Translations under genes and position numbers: made by a program
Notes under the pieces: model-generated
Told to the model about the DNA's origin: nothing
Seen by the model: only the letters and a program-made list of their open reading frames with translations
Databases searched by the model: none
NCBI RefSeq assembly: GCF_007752135.1
Contig: NZ_CP036298.1
Coordinates: 1 to 64,000 of the forward strand
Direction of reading: 5' to 3'
Length of the DNA stretch: 64,000 bases
Origin: Aureliella helgolandensis
GTDB lineage: Bacteria; Planctomycetota; Planctomycetia; Pirellulales; Pirellulaceae
Part shown: positions 27,775 to 36,893 of the stretch, in pieces
Numbering within the stretch: position 1 is the first letter of the stretch
Layout: each line of letters opens with the position of its first letter

Positions 27775-30700
27775 TCACCTGTCCTTGTCCTGTTCCGTTC
27801 TACCCCGCTGTTCGAAGTCGAGTGCGTTGGTGGGGTGGGGCTGGTTCGTCTTGCCGTTGGCAGCGGAGTGGGGCAAGGGAAGGATCACATTCAGCAACCG
27901 TTCTGGAGCAATGCATCCCTGTTGAACTAGACGCTGCTGGGCAATATCGCAAAGGTTTTTTCCAGCACTGCTCGGATGGTAAATGCCTTGGTGCCACGCC
28001 AACGCAAGGGCCATTAAACGCAATCCATGGGATTCAAGCTCCGTGACAACCGCGTCCCATTGCTGCTGTGGCGCTACCTGCCCAGCCGCAGCATCGGTGG
28101 CCAACAGAAATGCTTTTCCGTAGGCGACAAATCCACCTTCCTCGAGTTTCAGCATGCGTCTTGCGCCGCGCCGCGCTTTGGATAACCACTGCTCACGCTG
28201 TTGCGGGTTCTGACGCGCACTCAACATGTTGCAACAAGTACGGATGCTGTAGGCCAGCCAGCGGTAGTGGTTGGATTGCATCGACAGAGATTGTTTGAGT
28301 GGTTTCCAATCCTCCCAAAGGATCTTCTGCGCCACTGCCGGATTGTCTTCATAGAGCGCCTGTTGTACGCGTGACAACCATAAGAAAAAGCGGGGCGATT
28401 GAAAGGGCTGATTGGCCGCCGATTGTTCGGCAAGGGCGATTGATTCACGGGCTAAATCAATCCGATCCAGAACGAGATCGGCCCAGTGGGATGCAATGAT
28501 CTGCGTCCAGAAGGTTGGCATGGGGTCTTCACGTCTCTGAGCGCTCGTCCGCAGCGCCGACGTGTATTGGATCAACTCCTGGAGATCGTTCATGTACCAG
28601 TAGCAGCCCATGATGCACCATTTCAGGAACTGCTGTTCCCACACCGAACTCTCTGGGCTGAGCTCGTAGTACCGTAGAGAGCGGCTGCCGCTGTGGAGGC
28701 CCTTGCTGAAATTGCCTCTCTGGATGTGCCACACACAGCGACCAAGATTTGCGATTGCCTGGGCGTGCGTCGAGCCGCTCCTGGTCGCCATCCGGCAAGC
28801 CAATCGAAGACGCTTGGCGGCGATGATTCTCCAGCTGCGGCCGCCGAAAGAGAGGACAATGGAGGAGCGAAGGATGGCTTGTGAGCGATCGACGAGTGTA
28901 CCCTGCAGTCGGGCAAGCCGGTCCAATTTTAAAATCAGTTCGGGGCCGAGCTGATTGTCGAGGAAGGCAAGTGGCGTTGCGATGCGGTTCAGGCAGCGTT
29001 GAATATTGCTGAACTCCGTGTTCTGCAGCTGTTCCGGTAGATCGTCCATCGGCTTGCTGAGCGCGCACCGAATGGCGCCGATACGCATCTTGATGCGAGT
29101 GAGAGGTGAGTGGGTCCACGGGGTGATATCGAGTTTTTCCAGAGCTCCGCGAAGCCGTTGTAGCCCCTTGGCTGGCTGCCCGGCTTGCACCCACTGCTCC
29201 CCTGCCAAGCATTCGAGATACAGCGCGTCCCGCGGATCGCACCGCGTTAGTAGAGAATCGTAAATGATGGCGGCGCGCTGCGACCTGCCAAGGGCCGCTA
29301 AGCAATCCGCAGTCATCCGCTCGACTTGGATTTTCTCGCTTGGCTTGCGATCGGCACTGGGGTGCGCGGCGCGTTCGAGTAGAGTCAACGTTTCTTCGTT
29401 GGCTCCCGAGGAGATCGCAAGACGCGCTGCTTCCAAGTAACAAGCCGCCGCTTCCCGGAAACGCTCCGCCGACCAATAGTGTCCCGCCAAACGCGCCCAA
29501 TTGGGAGGTGATTCGCTAGAGAGGATTCTGGCGAGCCGGTAGTGGCGGCGCTGCAGGCGGTCCTTGGGCAATTCCTGCAAAATCACGCGTCGGAAATTTT
29601 GGTGGGCAATCTCCACCTCAGATTCGCCACGGTGGGATTGAATCCACTTTTGCGACCGGAGTAAATTCAACGCTTGCTGCAGATCGTGCGGCAGAATGCG
29701 AGTGACCATCTGCAATTGATGGAGCCCAAGAGCTTGACTGGATACGGCCAGGTATTGCAACACGACTTCAGCTTCCATGGTCAGCCCAGCAAATCGCCGT
29801 TGCAAAGCAATGCGACCAGCGGCCGTGTGCGAAGTGTCAGCGGGAGGGGCTGCGGTGGGCTGTACGGCCATCACATGCGGGTGGGCGAGTTCGTGTAGTA
29901 GGACCGGATTCCCCTCAGACCGAAGCGCGAGTTCTTGCAACAGGTGCGGAGCTAACGAGACGTCAGACTCCTCGGCCCATCTGCGGAGCAGCTCCAGGCG
30001 AGTTTCCATGGATAGAGGCGATAATTCGATGGCCTGCACTCCCTCCAGCGCAGAATCGGGACTTACATCGAAAAATTGCGAGGGTGGAATCGAAGGTTGA
30101 AGTTCATCCACGAAAACCAGCATGCCTTTGAATCGGGACTCAGGCCGTAGTAAATGCGACAGGGCGCGTCGGCTTTCGAGATCGGACCAATGCGCATCGT
30201 CGATGGTTAATACCATCGGACGCTCGCAACTCAAGTCCTCTAGCCAGAGCACCAGAGAACGCAGCGCCGCTTCCCGCGTTTCCGCATCGTGCGCGGACGG
30301 TGTAAAGGCGGCAGTTGGCTGCGGTGTGTCGTCAATCAATTGCGTAACCTGAGGCAGGAGCTTCCGAATGGATCCGACATGTTGCCGTAGCGACGGTTGC
30401 CAGCGTTCGGTGGGAATGCTGCGCAGAAGGATGGACAACTCTTGCAATAGGGAATTGAGCAAGCGAACCGGGGTATGGTCTTGGTGGTAACAACGCAGCG
30501 GCACAACTAGGTAATGCGTCGGATCGACCGTTTTAAGCCAGCGACGGAGCAATTCCGTTTTTCCGAGACCGGATTCACCGCGCAGTAGAATGCAGGCCGG
30601 GCGTTGGTGCATGGAGGTTTGTAGGGCCAGATCAAGAGCCTGCAATTCCTCGTCGCGGCCAGTAAAAGAGAGACCGCTCGATGGCTGAGACCCCACGGGA

Positions 30701-32007
30701 ATGGTGCCCCCCAGGGCTTCGATGACTTGACTGCCCGACGGTCGGTCAGAAGCGACGTTGGATAACAAGCGGAAACACAGCTGCTGTAATTCTTCGGGGG
30801 CCTCCTTGAGACGCGATTCGAATTGTTCGACATCGAGATTGTAGGTTTTGTGATCCCCTGTAGCAGAGTCTTGCACTTGAATGGGAGGGTAGCTGTCGGT
30901 CATGACTTCATACATCATGACGCCAAAACTATACCAATCGCTAGCCGGACTTGGAAATTGTCGGTTTAGTAGCTCAGGTGCCATGTATTGCAACGTTCCC
31001 ACCATGGGATTGTTGTCTCCGGTTCGGATGGCTAATCCTAAATCGAGTACCACAGCCCTACGACGCGGTGAGATCATGACATTCGAACTCTTGATGTCAC
31101 AGTGCAGCACATCGTTCTGGTGGAGGTAGTGGGTGGCCGAGGCCGCTTGGCTCAGCACACTCTTTAGCCTTCTCCAACTCTTCGCGGCGTTCTGTGGCTG
31201 CCGTTTGAACCAGTCGCGGATGGTGTCGCCTTCTACCAGCTCCATCGAAAAATAGCGCAAGTCCCCATCGCTAAAGGCGTCGTAGAGCTGCACCAAATTC
31301 GGATGCGATAGGTGTGACAGCCAGCGGAACTCGGCAATGAAGCGGTCCACACTCCAGGCATCCGTGCGGCGCATGACTTTGACCGCTACCTGGGCGATGC
31401 TCCGCAAATCCAGTGCGGTATGGACAAACCCCATGCCTCCTTTGCCGATCATTTTGAGCAGCAGGAAGTACCCCAAATTCATGCGCAGTGGATCTAGGTG
31501 GATGGAGGCAGAGACCTGACTCTCTTTTACAGTCGAGTCGTTGTATTTTGCGCCACGCAACGGCTCGGCAGTCGGTTTCATGCCGCTCAGCCGATTCTCC
31601 GCCAATTCCAGGAGCTGGATGAGGCGGTCCTGCGGTTGCGCACAAAGCTGGACATACGATTCAGGATTGGGGGGCAACCGATCATGGCGCAGCCGCAGTG
31701 CATACTCGAGCAATACCAGACGGATCATCAGTTCGGAGTCCTGCGCCAACTCCGGGTATTGCATGGCGAACAGGTGCACCGATGGTCGAACGCGTTCGTC
31801 GTCGTCGAGCGACGGATCCAACCGACGGGTTAAATCCGTAGTCGGTGGGCGGTAGGCGTACTCCAGTTCGGCGGCGAGAAGCCGCGTAAGCAATTCTAAG
31901 CGTCGCTGCTCGTGGACTCGCTCTAGGTAAGCGGCGTAGGTCGCAGGCGCGAAACCCATCCAATTCCGACGGAACTCGTTTTCGATGTCAGCTAGATCGA
32001 GTTCCAC
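27775..32007 (-). CDS. Ser/Thr protein kinase fused to NTPase and TPR-like regions
   Basis: 1410 residues. Regions in order: unknown N-terminus (1-175); kinase domain at about 180-435 with G-loop IGKGGMGFV, Lys210 in VAVK, HCDIKSSNVM (Asp304) and DLG at 322-324 instead of DFG, then MAPE (342-345); an AAA/STAND-like NTPase with Walker A GESGLGKT (about 477-484) and a Walker B-like MVLTIDDAHWSD; and a long helical repeat region to the end. This order matches PknK-like and other STAND kinases that sense signals through the repeat part. HCD and DLG in place of HRD and DFG are variants, but the catalytic Lys, Asp and metal Asp are present, so activity is likely. It is divergent from the hydrolase gene. 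Confidence 0.88.
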   Translation of the reverse strand: MELDLADIENEFRRNWMGFAPATYAAYLERVHEQRRLELLTRLLAAELEYAYRPPTTDLTRRLDPSLDDDERVRPSVHLFAMQYPELAQDSELMIRLVLLEYALRLRHDRLPPNPESYVQLCAQPQDRLIQLLELAENRLSGMKPTAEPLRGAKYNDSTVKESQVSASIHLDPLRMNLGYFLLLKMIGKGGMGFVHTALDLRSIAQVAVKVMRRTDAWSVDRFIAEFRWLSHLSHPNLVQLYDAFSDGDLRYFSMELVEGDTIRDWFKRQPQNAAKSWRRLKSVLSQAASATHYLHQNDVLHCDIKSSNVMISPRRRAVVLDLGLAIRTGDNNPMVGTLQYMAPELLNRQFPSPASDWYSFGVMMYEVMTDSYPPIQVQDSATGDHKTYNLDVEQFESRLKEAPEELQQLCFRLLSNVASDRPSGSQVIEALGGTIPVGSQPSSGLSFTGRDEELQALDLALQTSMHQRPACILLRGESGLGKTELLRRWLKTVDPTHYLVVPLRCYHQDHTPVRLLNSLLQELSILLRSIPTERWQPSLRQHVGSIRKLLPQVTQLIDDTPQPTAAFTPSAHDAETREAALRSLVLWLEDLSCERPMVLTIDDAHWSDLESRRALSHLLRPESRFKGMLVFVDELQPSIPPSQFFDVSPDSALEGVQAIELSPLSMETRLELLRRWAEESDVSLAPHLLQELALRSEGNPVLLHELAHPHVMAVQPTAAPPADTSHTAAGRIALQRRFAGLTMEAEVVLQYLAVSSQALGLHQLQMVTRILPHDLQQALNLLRSQKWIQSHRGESEVEIAHQNFRRVILQELPKDRLQRRHYRLARILSSESPPNWARLAGHYWSAERFREAAACYLEAARLAISSGANEETLTLLERAAHPSADRKPSEKIQVERMTADCLAALGRSQRAAIIYDSLLTRCDPRDALYLECLAGEQWVQAGQPAKGLQRLRGALEKLDITPWTHSPLTRIKMRIGAIRCALSKPMDDLPEQLQNTEFSNIQRCLNRIATPLAFLDNQLGPELILKLDRLARLQGTLVDRSQAILRSSIVLSFGGRSWRIIAAKRLRLACRMATRSGSTHAQAIANLGRCVWHIQRGNFSKGLHSGSRSLRYYELSPESSVWEQQFLKWCIMGCYWYMNDLQELIQYTSALRTSAQRREDPMPTFWTQIIASHWADLVLDRIDLARESIALAEQSAANQPFQSPRFFLWLSRVQQALYEDNPAVAQKILWEDWKPLKQSLSMQSNHYRWLAYSIRTCCNMLSARQNPQQREQWLSKARRGARRMLKLEEGGFVAYGKAFLLATDAAAGQVAPQQQWDAVVTELESHGLRLMALALAWHQGIYHPSSAGKNLCDIAQQRLVQQGCIAPERLLNVILPLPHSAANGKTNQPHPTNALDFEQRGRTEQDKDR

Positions 32008-32518
32008 GGTTATCGCCTCAGGAGTGGGGCCTCAGAAATAGGGGAGTGGGCCATTATGAGTGGTTGGGACGCGATGTAAAACAAGGTACTAGGCAAAATG
32101 ACCAAATCGGCTGCCTTGGTGGGTTGGATTGACCATGCCGCCGCAATCGGAGCAGAGCGAGTCACTCGTCCACAGATTTAACCTGCTCCTACGCGGTTTC
32201 GGGCTCCCGCCTGGGGCGGCTCCACAGGAGTCTTCAGCCCTGCTCTATCCCTCTCTGGGGCCGCGTCAACCATTTTCGCCCCGCTCAATCCTCTCGCCAC
32301 TCAGCAGCAGGAGTCCTTAGACGGGCGATCCACGAAAAGTGCGAAATGCTGGTATTGGAATCGGCATTGACCCTGATCGTTGCCAATGGCTACTGTTCGC
32401 CTGCACAGAGGCTTGTCTCATTTCTGCTGCGCAAGCTATGGCGACACACAACGATCCTGTTTCGCGCGGAAGGTAACGGCGATACGTCTTCAGAACACCC
32501 ATGTAGTTCCTTATCAGC
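32008..32518. promoter_or_regulatory. 511-base divergent region, kinase and hydrolase genes
   Basis: Contains the promoters of the two divergent genes by position. No hairpin, repeat or credible small gene was recognised; the open frames here have no support. Confidence 0.35.
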
Positions 32519-34639
32519 ATGCCCAACGACTTCACCCGACCTAGCCAGCAACCGCGTACCACGCCCGGTGGATGGTTGCGCAGTTGGTGCCTTCTGGTGT
32601 GCGTCTACAGTGTTGCGATCGGCGGCGGTTGTGCTACGCAGCGCTTCCTCATTCATCGCGATGTGCCTGCCAATCCGCTCAATGCCCAGTTGGAGTTGTT
32701 GACGCGGTCGGGCCCGAAGATTACCTCACGGACCGATTCGGTACTCCGCCGCTACGCGCTCAGTGACTTGTATGAAACGGAACCCCGCCGGTGCTTGGAG
32801 GAAATGCAGTCGCTGCTCGAATCCGAAACCGAGGGAGAATTGGTTTACGGCGTTAGCGAACTGGCCTATATCTTGGGCAAGCGCCAGGAAAAGAATCATC
32901 ACGAACCGGAAGCGCTCGATTTGTACGCGATTGCCGTTAGCAACGCCTACATGTACTTGTTTTCCAATGAATTCGATGTGGTCCGGAATCCCTACGATCC
33001 CCAATTTCGAGGCGCATGCGACCTCTACAACGAGTCGCTCGAAGCGACCCTGCGGCTCATCAATCGAGATGGACACCTGAAGCCGGGCTACAGCTACCAA
33101 CTCACCACCGGCACCCAAACTTACGAAGTGCCCGTCCAGGTCCGCGGGAAGTGGGGGAACGCCGATTTCGAACGCTTCGAATTCGTAAGCGACTATGAGC
33201 TGGAGGGATTGCCCGCATCGGGGCTGACCTACGGATTGGGCGTTCCCTTGATCGCCGTCCGTAAGAAAGGGGATCCGTCCGACCCCCGCGAACAATACTA
33301 TCCAGACGGCTTGAGCTTTCCCGTAACGGCGCTGCTGCGAGTGGTGAAACCGGGAAGTATGCCAGGCAGCGGCGCGGTTCGTCGGCATCATTGTGTCTTG
33401 GAATTGCACGATCCCCTAGACGCGGTCGATCTGTCACTCGCCGGACGCTTGGTCCCTCTGCAGACCGACCTGAGCACGTCGCTGGCCTATTTCCTCGATA
33501 GTGATCAATTTAGGGAAACGGACCAAGCCACGCTCGGATTGATTGACCCTCAGCGGTCGCAGAAGCATCGCGGCATCTTCATGCTCGAGCCCTTCGACCC
33601 GAAGCGTATTCCGGTCGTGATGGTCCACGGGCTTTGGTCCAGTCCCGTAACGTGGATGCCTATGTTCAACGATTTGCGGAGCTTTGCCAAGATTCGCGAA
33701 AATTACCAGTTCTGGTTCTACCAATACCCTACCGGCCAGCCCTTTTGGAGCAGTGCCACGCAGATGCGTGAAGACCTCACCGCACTGCGCCAGCAATTGG
33801 ATCCCGACCACCGCTACCAGGCGCTGGATTACACGGTCCTAGTAGGGCATAGTATGGGCGGTCTCGTCAGTCGCATGCAGACGATCGACAGCGGGGATCA
33901 GTTCTGGCAAATTATGAGCGAAGAGCCCTTCGAAAAAATCAACGGAAATCCCGAGGCCTTGGCCAAATTGCATAAGGCGGCTTATTTTAAGGCCAGTCAT
34001 GACATCAAACGTGTCGTGACGATTGGAACGCCGCACCGCGGCAGCGACTACGCCAACGATACGACACGTTGGTTGGGACGGAAATTGATTCGCTTGCCGA
34101 CCATGATGGTTGCGACAACGCAAGACTTGGTCAACCAAAACCCAGGTGTTTTCCTGAATGCGGATTTGCTGATTAACAGCACGAGTATCGATTCCTTGAG
34201 TCCCGAATCGCCAGTCTTCCCAGTGATGTTGCGAGCGCCACGACCCGATTGGGTGACCTATCACAATATCATCGGGCTCAACCCGACACGGAGTTGGTTA
34301 GGCACCGAGAAGGAAGCGACCGGAGATGGAGTGGTAGAGTACGGGAGCGCTCACATGGATGATGTGGTGAGTGAAATCACCGTCAAATCGGAGCATCAGA
34401 ATATTCATCGCCATCCCCAAGCGATTCTAGAGGTACGGCGTATTTTGCTTGAGCATCTCGATTCCGTCCAAGCGGAGTATCGAGTTGCACAGCGATTGGC
34501 CCAATTAGAAGCACAGCGGGCTTCCGAGCCTGTATTGGCAGCCAGTAGTGAACGGCGGGCTGCCACTCCTGGACTACCTCCCCTGGCTGATCCGCGTCCT
34601 CGGGCCGCCGTGGTGCAGGCGACCTACGCTCAAGAGTAA
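32519..34639 (+). CDS. Exported alpha/beta hydrolase, lipase/esterase-like
   Basis: 706 residues. A hydrophobic N-terminal segment (LLVCVYSVAIGGGC) ends in a Cys and may be a lipoprotein signal, though the lipobox is not ideal. The middle is an unknown 350-residue domain. The hydrolase core begins at IPVVMVHGLWSSPVTW (oxyanion HG motif), has the nucleophile elbow VGHSMGG with Ser445, and IGTPHRGSDYAN, typical of the PGAP1/lipase-class family. The catalytic His is probably in SEHQNIHRHP near the end. It likely cleaves lipid or other ester bonds at the cell envelope. The pseudokinase gene follows 175 bases downstream on the same strand. Confidence 0.82.
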   Translation: MPNDFTRPSQQPRTTPGGWLRSWCLLVCVYSVAIGGGCATQRFLIHRDVPANPLNAQLELLTRSGPKITSRTDSVLRRYALSDLYETEPRRCLEEMQSLLESETEGELVYGVSELAYILGKRQEKNHHEPEALDLYAIAVSNAYMYLFSNEFDVVRNPYDPQFRGACDLYNESLEATLRLINRDGHLKPGYSYQLTTGTQTYEVPVQVRGKWGNADFERFEFVSDYELEGLPASGLTYGLGVPLIAVRKKGDPSDPREQYYPDGLSFPVTALLRVVKPGSMPGSGAVRRHHCVLELHDPLDAVDLSLAGRLVPLQTDLSTSLAYFLDSDQFRETDQATLGLIDPQRSQKHRGIFMLEPFDPKRIPVVMVHGLWSSPVTWMPMFNDLRSFAKIRENYQFWFYQYPTGQPFWSSATQMREDLTALRQQLDPDHRYQALDYTVLVGHSMGGLVSRMQTIDSGDQFWQIMSEEPFEKINGNPEALAKLHKAAYFKASHDIKRVVTIGTPHRGSDYANDTTRWLGRKLIRLPTMMVATTQDLVNQNPGVFLNADLLINSTSIDSLSPESPVFPVMLRAPRPDWVTYHNIIGLNPTRSWLGTEKEATGDGVVEYGSAHMDDVVSEITVKSEHQNIHRHPQAILEVRRILLEHLDSVQAEYRVAQRLAQLEAQRASEPVLAASSERRAATPGLPPLADPRPRAAVVQATYAQE

Positions 34640-34814
34640 CGCGTTCAAGGGCAATTTGTGCAGACAAAGGGAGAGTTTCTTCCCAGTCCTTGTTAAACTT
34701 GAATGTTCTGGGACGGCTGACTGCTTCAGCTCCCACTCCCCTGCCCTACCCCGCTCCACATCCTTGGTCGAGAGGTGGGCTGCCGCTGTTCATCCCCAAT
34801 CTGCTGCTCGAAGT

Positions 34815-36419
34815 ATGGCTAAGTCACGCATAGGACCCTTCGCGCTTGAGGCGCCACTCTCCCGGGCGGGGTCGAGTGGCCAAGTGTTCCGCGGAATTCA
34901 TTTGCAGCAAAAGAAGCTGGCGGCCCTACGCATCTTTTCCATTCCACTGGGGATGACCCCCGAGTCGCGCGAGGCCTTTGCCAGCCAATTGGAACAACTC
35001 AAACAACTGCGACATCCGGGGATTGTGCGTTGTTATGGTGGTGGCTTCGATACGCGGAGTGCCTTTCTTGCCTATGAACTGGTGGATGGTGAATCGCTAG
35101 CGGCGACCTTAAATCGCCGTGAGCGGCTACCCTGGGAGACAGCGCTGGACTACTGCCAACAAATGGCAGAAGGGCTGCAATATGCCCATCAAATGGGTTG
35201 GATTCATGGACGGTTGCGTCCCGAGAAAATCCTCGTTTCACGGGAGGGAAAGATCAAGATTGGCGATTGGCGGCGGGCGGCGATCACCTCGATGATTAGC
35301 GCAGGGCCACCGCAGCGGGAACAGTTGCAGTATGCTGCACCGGAGAGCTTTGATGGAGCCGTCGCCGATGAGAAGAGCGATCTCTATGCCTTGGGTGCAA
35401 TCCTGGTCACCATGTTGACCGGACATCCTCCCTATGACGCTCCCGATACCCCGACGTTGATTCATCGCATTCAACACGATCCCATCCCCAATGTCAGCGC
35501 CTCCGTGCTCGACTGCCCAGTGTGGCTCAACGCAATTGCAGAGCAACTGTTGGCTAAGGATCCACGTCAGCGGATTTTCAGCGCCACTGCCCTGCAACTG
35601 GCTCTCAAGGAAGCTCAGCGTCGGCAGTCCGAAGGGGTCGGCGTCTTGCAGCACGCCACCGCAGGTTTTAGTCCCCTCAAGCTCAAAACCGACCGAGACG
35701 AGGCGGAGAAGGTCCTGGGGATTAAACCCAAAAAGGCCAAGAAGGTCAGCGAAGAGTCGTTTCTGGAACAGCCCTGGGTCCTGATTACTGCCCTAATCAT
35801 GGCGCTCTGTGCGGCCGTTTGGTTCATGTTGCCTCTCAGCGAAAAAGCTTTGCGACAGCGGGCTGAAACGATGCTCGCGAGCCAGGAATGGACCGAATGG
35901 AATGATGCGCGTGACGGCTACCTGGTTGAATTGATCGATCGCTTCCCCGAGGGGAGCAACGCCGAATGGGCGGCAGAAAAAATCGAATGGGTCAATGGAC
36001 GCGAGGCTGAAAGACGACTGGAACGCGATGAACGCTTGGGCAGAAGGGATGATTGGACTCAGGCGCAAATCCAATATGCCGAAGCTCGTAAGTTTGAGCG
36101 TTTTGGAGATCTAGCCACCGCCTTCGACAAGTACCGAGCCATCTTGCGTCTCTTCAGGGGGCGTGCCGATGATCAACCCATCCTCTTTTTAGCCAGCGAA
36201 GGGATTGCTCGAATTCGCCAAGCAGGCACGCAGAACAATGCCTTGCAGCAACTCCTGTTCGATAAGCTTGCCGAGGCTCAGGCCGCCTACGATCGCGCCA
36301 ATCTGGCCCAGTCCAAAATGATTCTCGAATCGATCCTCGAACTCTATGCCGACAATCAAGAAGTCGCTCCTCTGGTAGAGCAAGCCCAGCAAAAGCTCTC
36401 TGCAATCGGACGCAAATAG
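34815..36419 (+). CDS. Predicted membrane-anchored pseudokinase (Pkn2-like fold)
   Basis: About 534 residues. Residues 8-265 follow the Ser/Thr kinase fold, but key residues are changed: beta-3 lysine is Arg39 (AALRIF), the HRD-x-K-P-x-N loop reads HGRLRPEKI (131-139), so the catalytic Asp and the metal-binding Asn are gone, and DFG is GDW (150-152). AAPE (174-177) and the DLYALG helix are kept. One membrane helix lies at about 321-341, followed by a helical, charged C-terminal region. It should therefore bind rather than phosphorylate. ATG 34815 is chosen because the fold starts there; the frame is open further upstream to 34548 without coding character. It may be coexpressed with the hydrolase. 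Confidence 0.8.
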   Translation: MAKSRIGPFALEAPLSRAGSSGQVFRGIHLQQKKLAALRIFSIPLGMTPESREAFASQLEQLKQLRHPGIVRCYGGGFDTRSAFLAYELVDGESLAATLNRRERLPWETALDYCQQMAEGLQYAHQMGWIHGRLRPEKILVSREGKIKIGDWRRAAITSMISAGPPQREQLQYAAPESFDGAVADEKSDLYALGAILVTMLTGHPPYDAPDTPTLIHRIQHDPIPNVSASVLDCPVWLNAIAEQLLAKDPRQRIFSATALQLALKEAQRRQSEGVGVLQHATAGFSPLKLKTDRDEAEKVLGIKPKKAKKVSEESFLEQPWVLITALIMALCAAVWFMLPLSEKALRQRAETMLASQEWTEWNDARDGYLVELIDRFPEGSNAEWAAEKIEWVNGREAERRLERDERLGRRDDWTQAQIQYAEARKFERFGDLATAFDKYRAILRLFRGRADDQPILFLASEGIARIRQAGTQNNALQQLLFDKLAEAQAAYDRANLAQSKMILESILELYADNQEVAPLVEQAQQKLSAIGRK

Positions 36420-36893
36420 AGCAACAGCCACTCAAGCGGAGTGTCTCAATCCCAAGCCGCCGCGTAACGGCTGGTGGATGGAAGAGTGTGTTTAACTCTG
36501 CTGGGAAGGTAGTATCGCGGAGTGCCCTGGTGGTGTAACTGATTTTCCTTGCTTACTGGGCTGTTGATTTAATAGCAATTTGAATTTTAACGCGGAGGTT
36601 GCGTCGCAAACTGCCTTGTAGCGGCAACTATCTTTCCTTGCTCACGCAGCGGGTTACTATTTCGACAGCCCGTGACGCGGCGGGTTACTATGCCCGTTAC
36701 GCTGCGGGTTGCGATTTTGGGAAGCGGGTCGGGTCGGTCGGGACTGTTGCTGCTACCGCCCAATGCAGGGTGCGCATTGGGCGTTTGCACCGAAAATACA
36801 ATCCGCCCGACCGGCAAGGGGAAAGCCGCCGGCCATGCGGGATGCCCGTTATTCCAGAGATGCTGTGCCCTGATGCAACGTAGTGCAGCAGCA
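36420..36893. other. 474-base convergent intergenic region
   Basis: Lies between two convergent stop codons. It holds one full copy of the 114-bp dispersed element (36558-36671) and, right after it (36672-36720), further GCGGGTTAC-like pieces that look like additional ends of the same family. No coding region is supported. Confidence 0.55.
36558..36671 (+). repeat. 114-bp dispersed element, copy 1
   Basis: Same length and about 85% identical to 48815-48928. It begins GGGCTGTTGATTTAATAGCA and ends CGACAGCCC, so the outer bases (GGGCTGT / ACAGCCC) form a short terminal inverted repeat. The right part, with CACGCAGCGGGTTACTATTT, recurs in shortened form at 4090-4126 and 58889-58917. No transposase is encoded. 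It could be a MITE or REP-type palindromic family. Confidence 0.8.
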
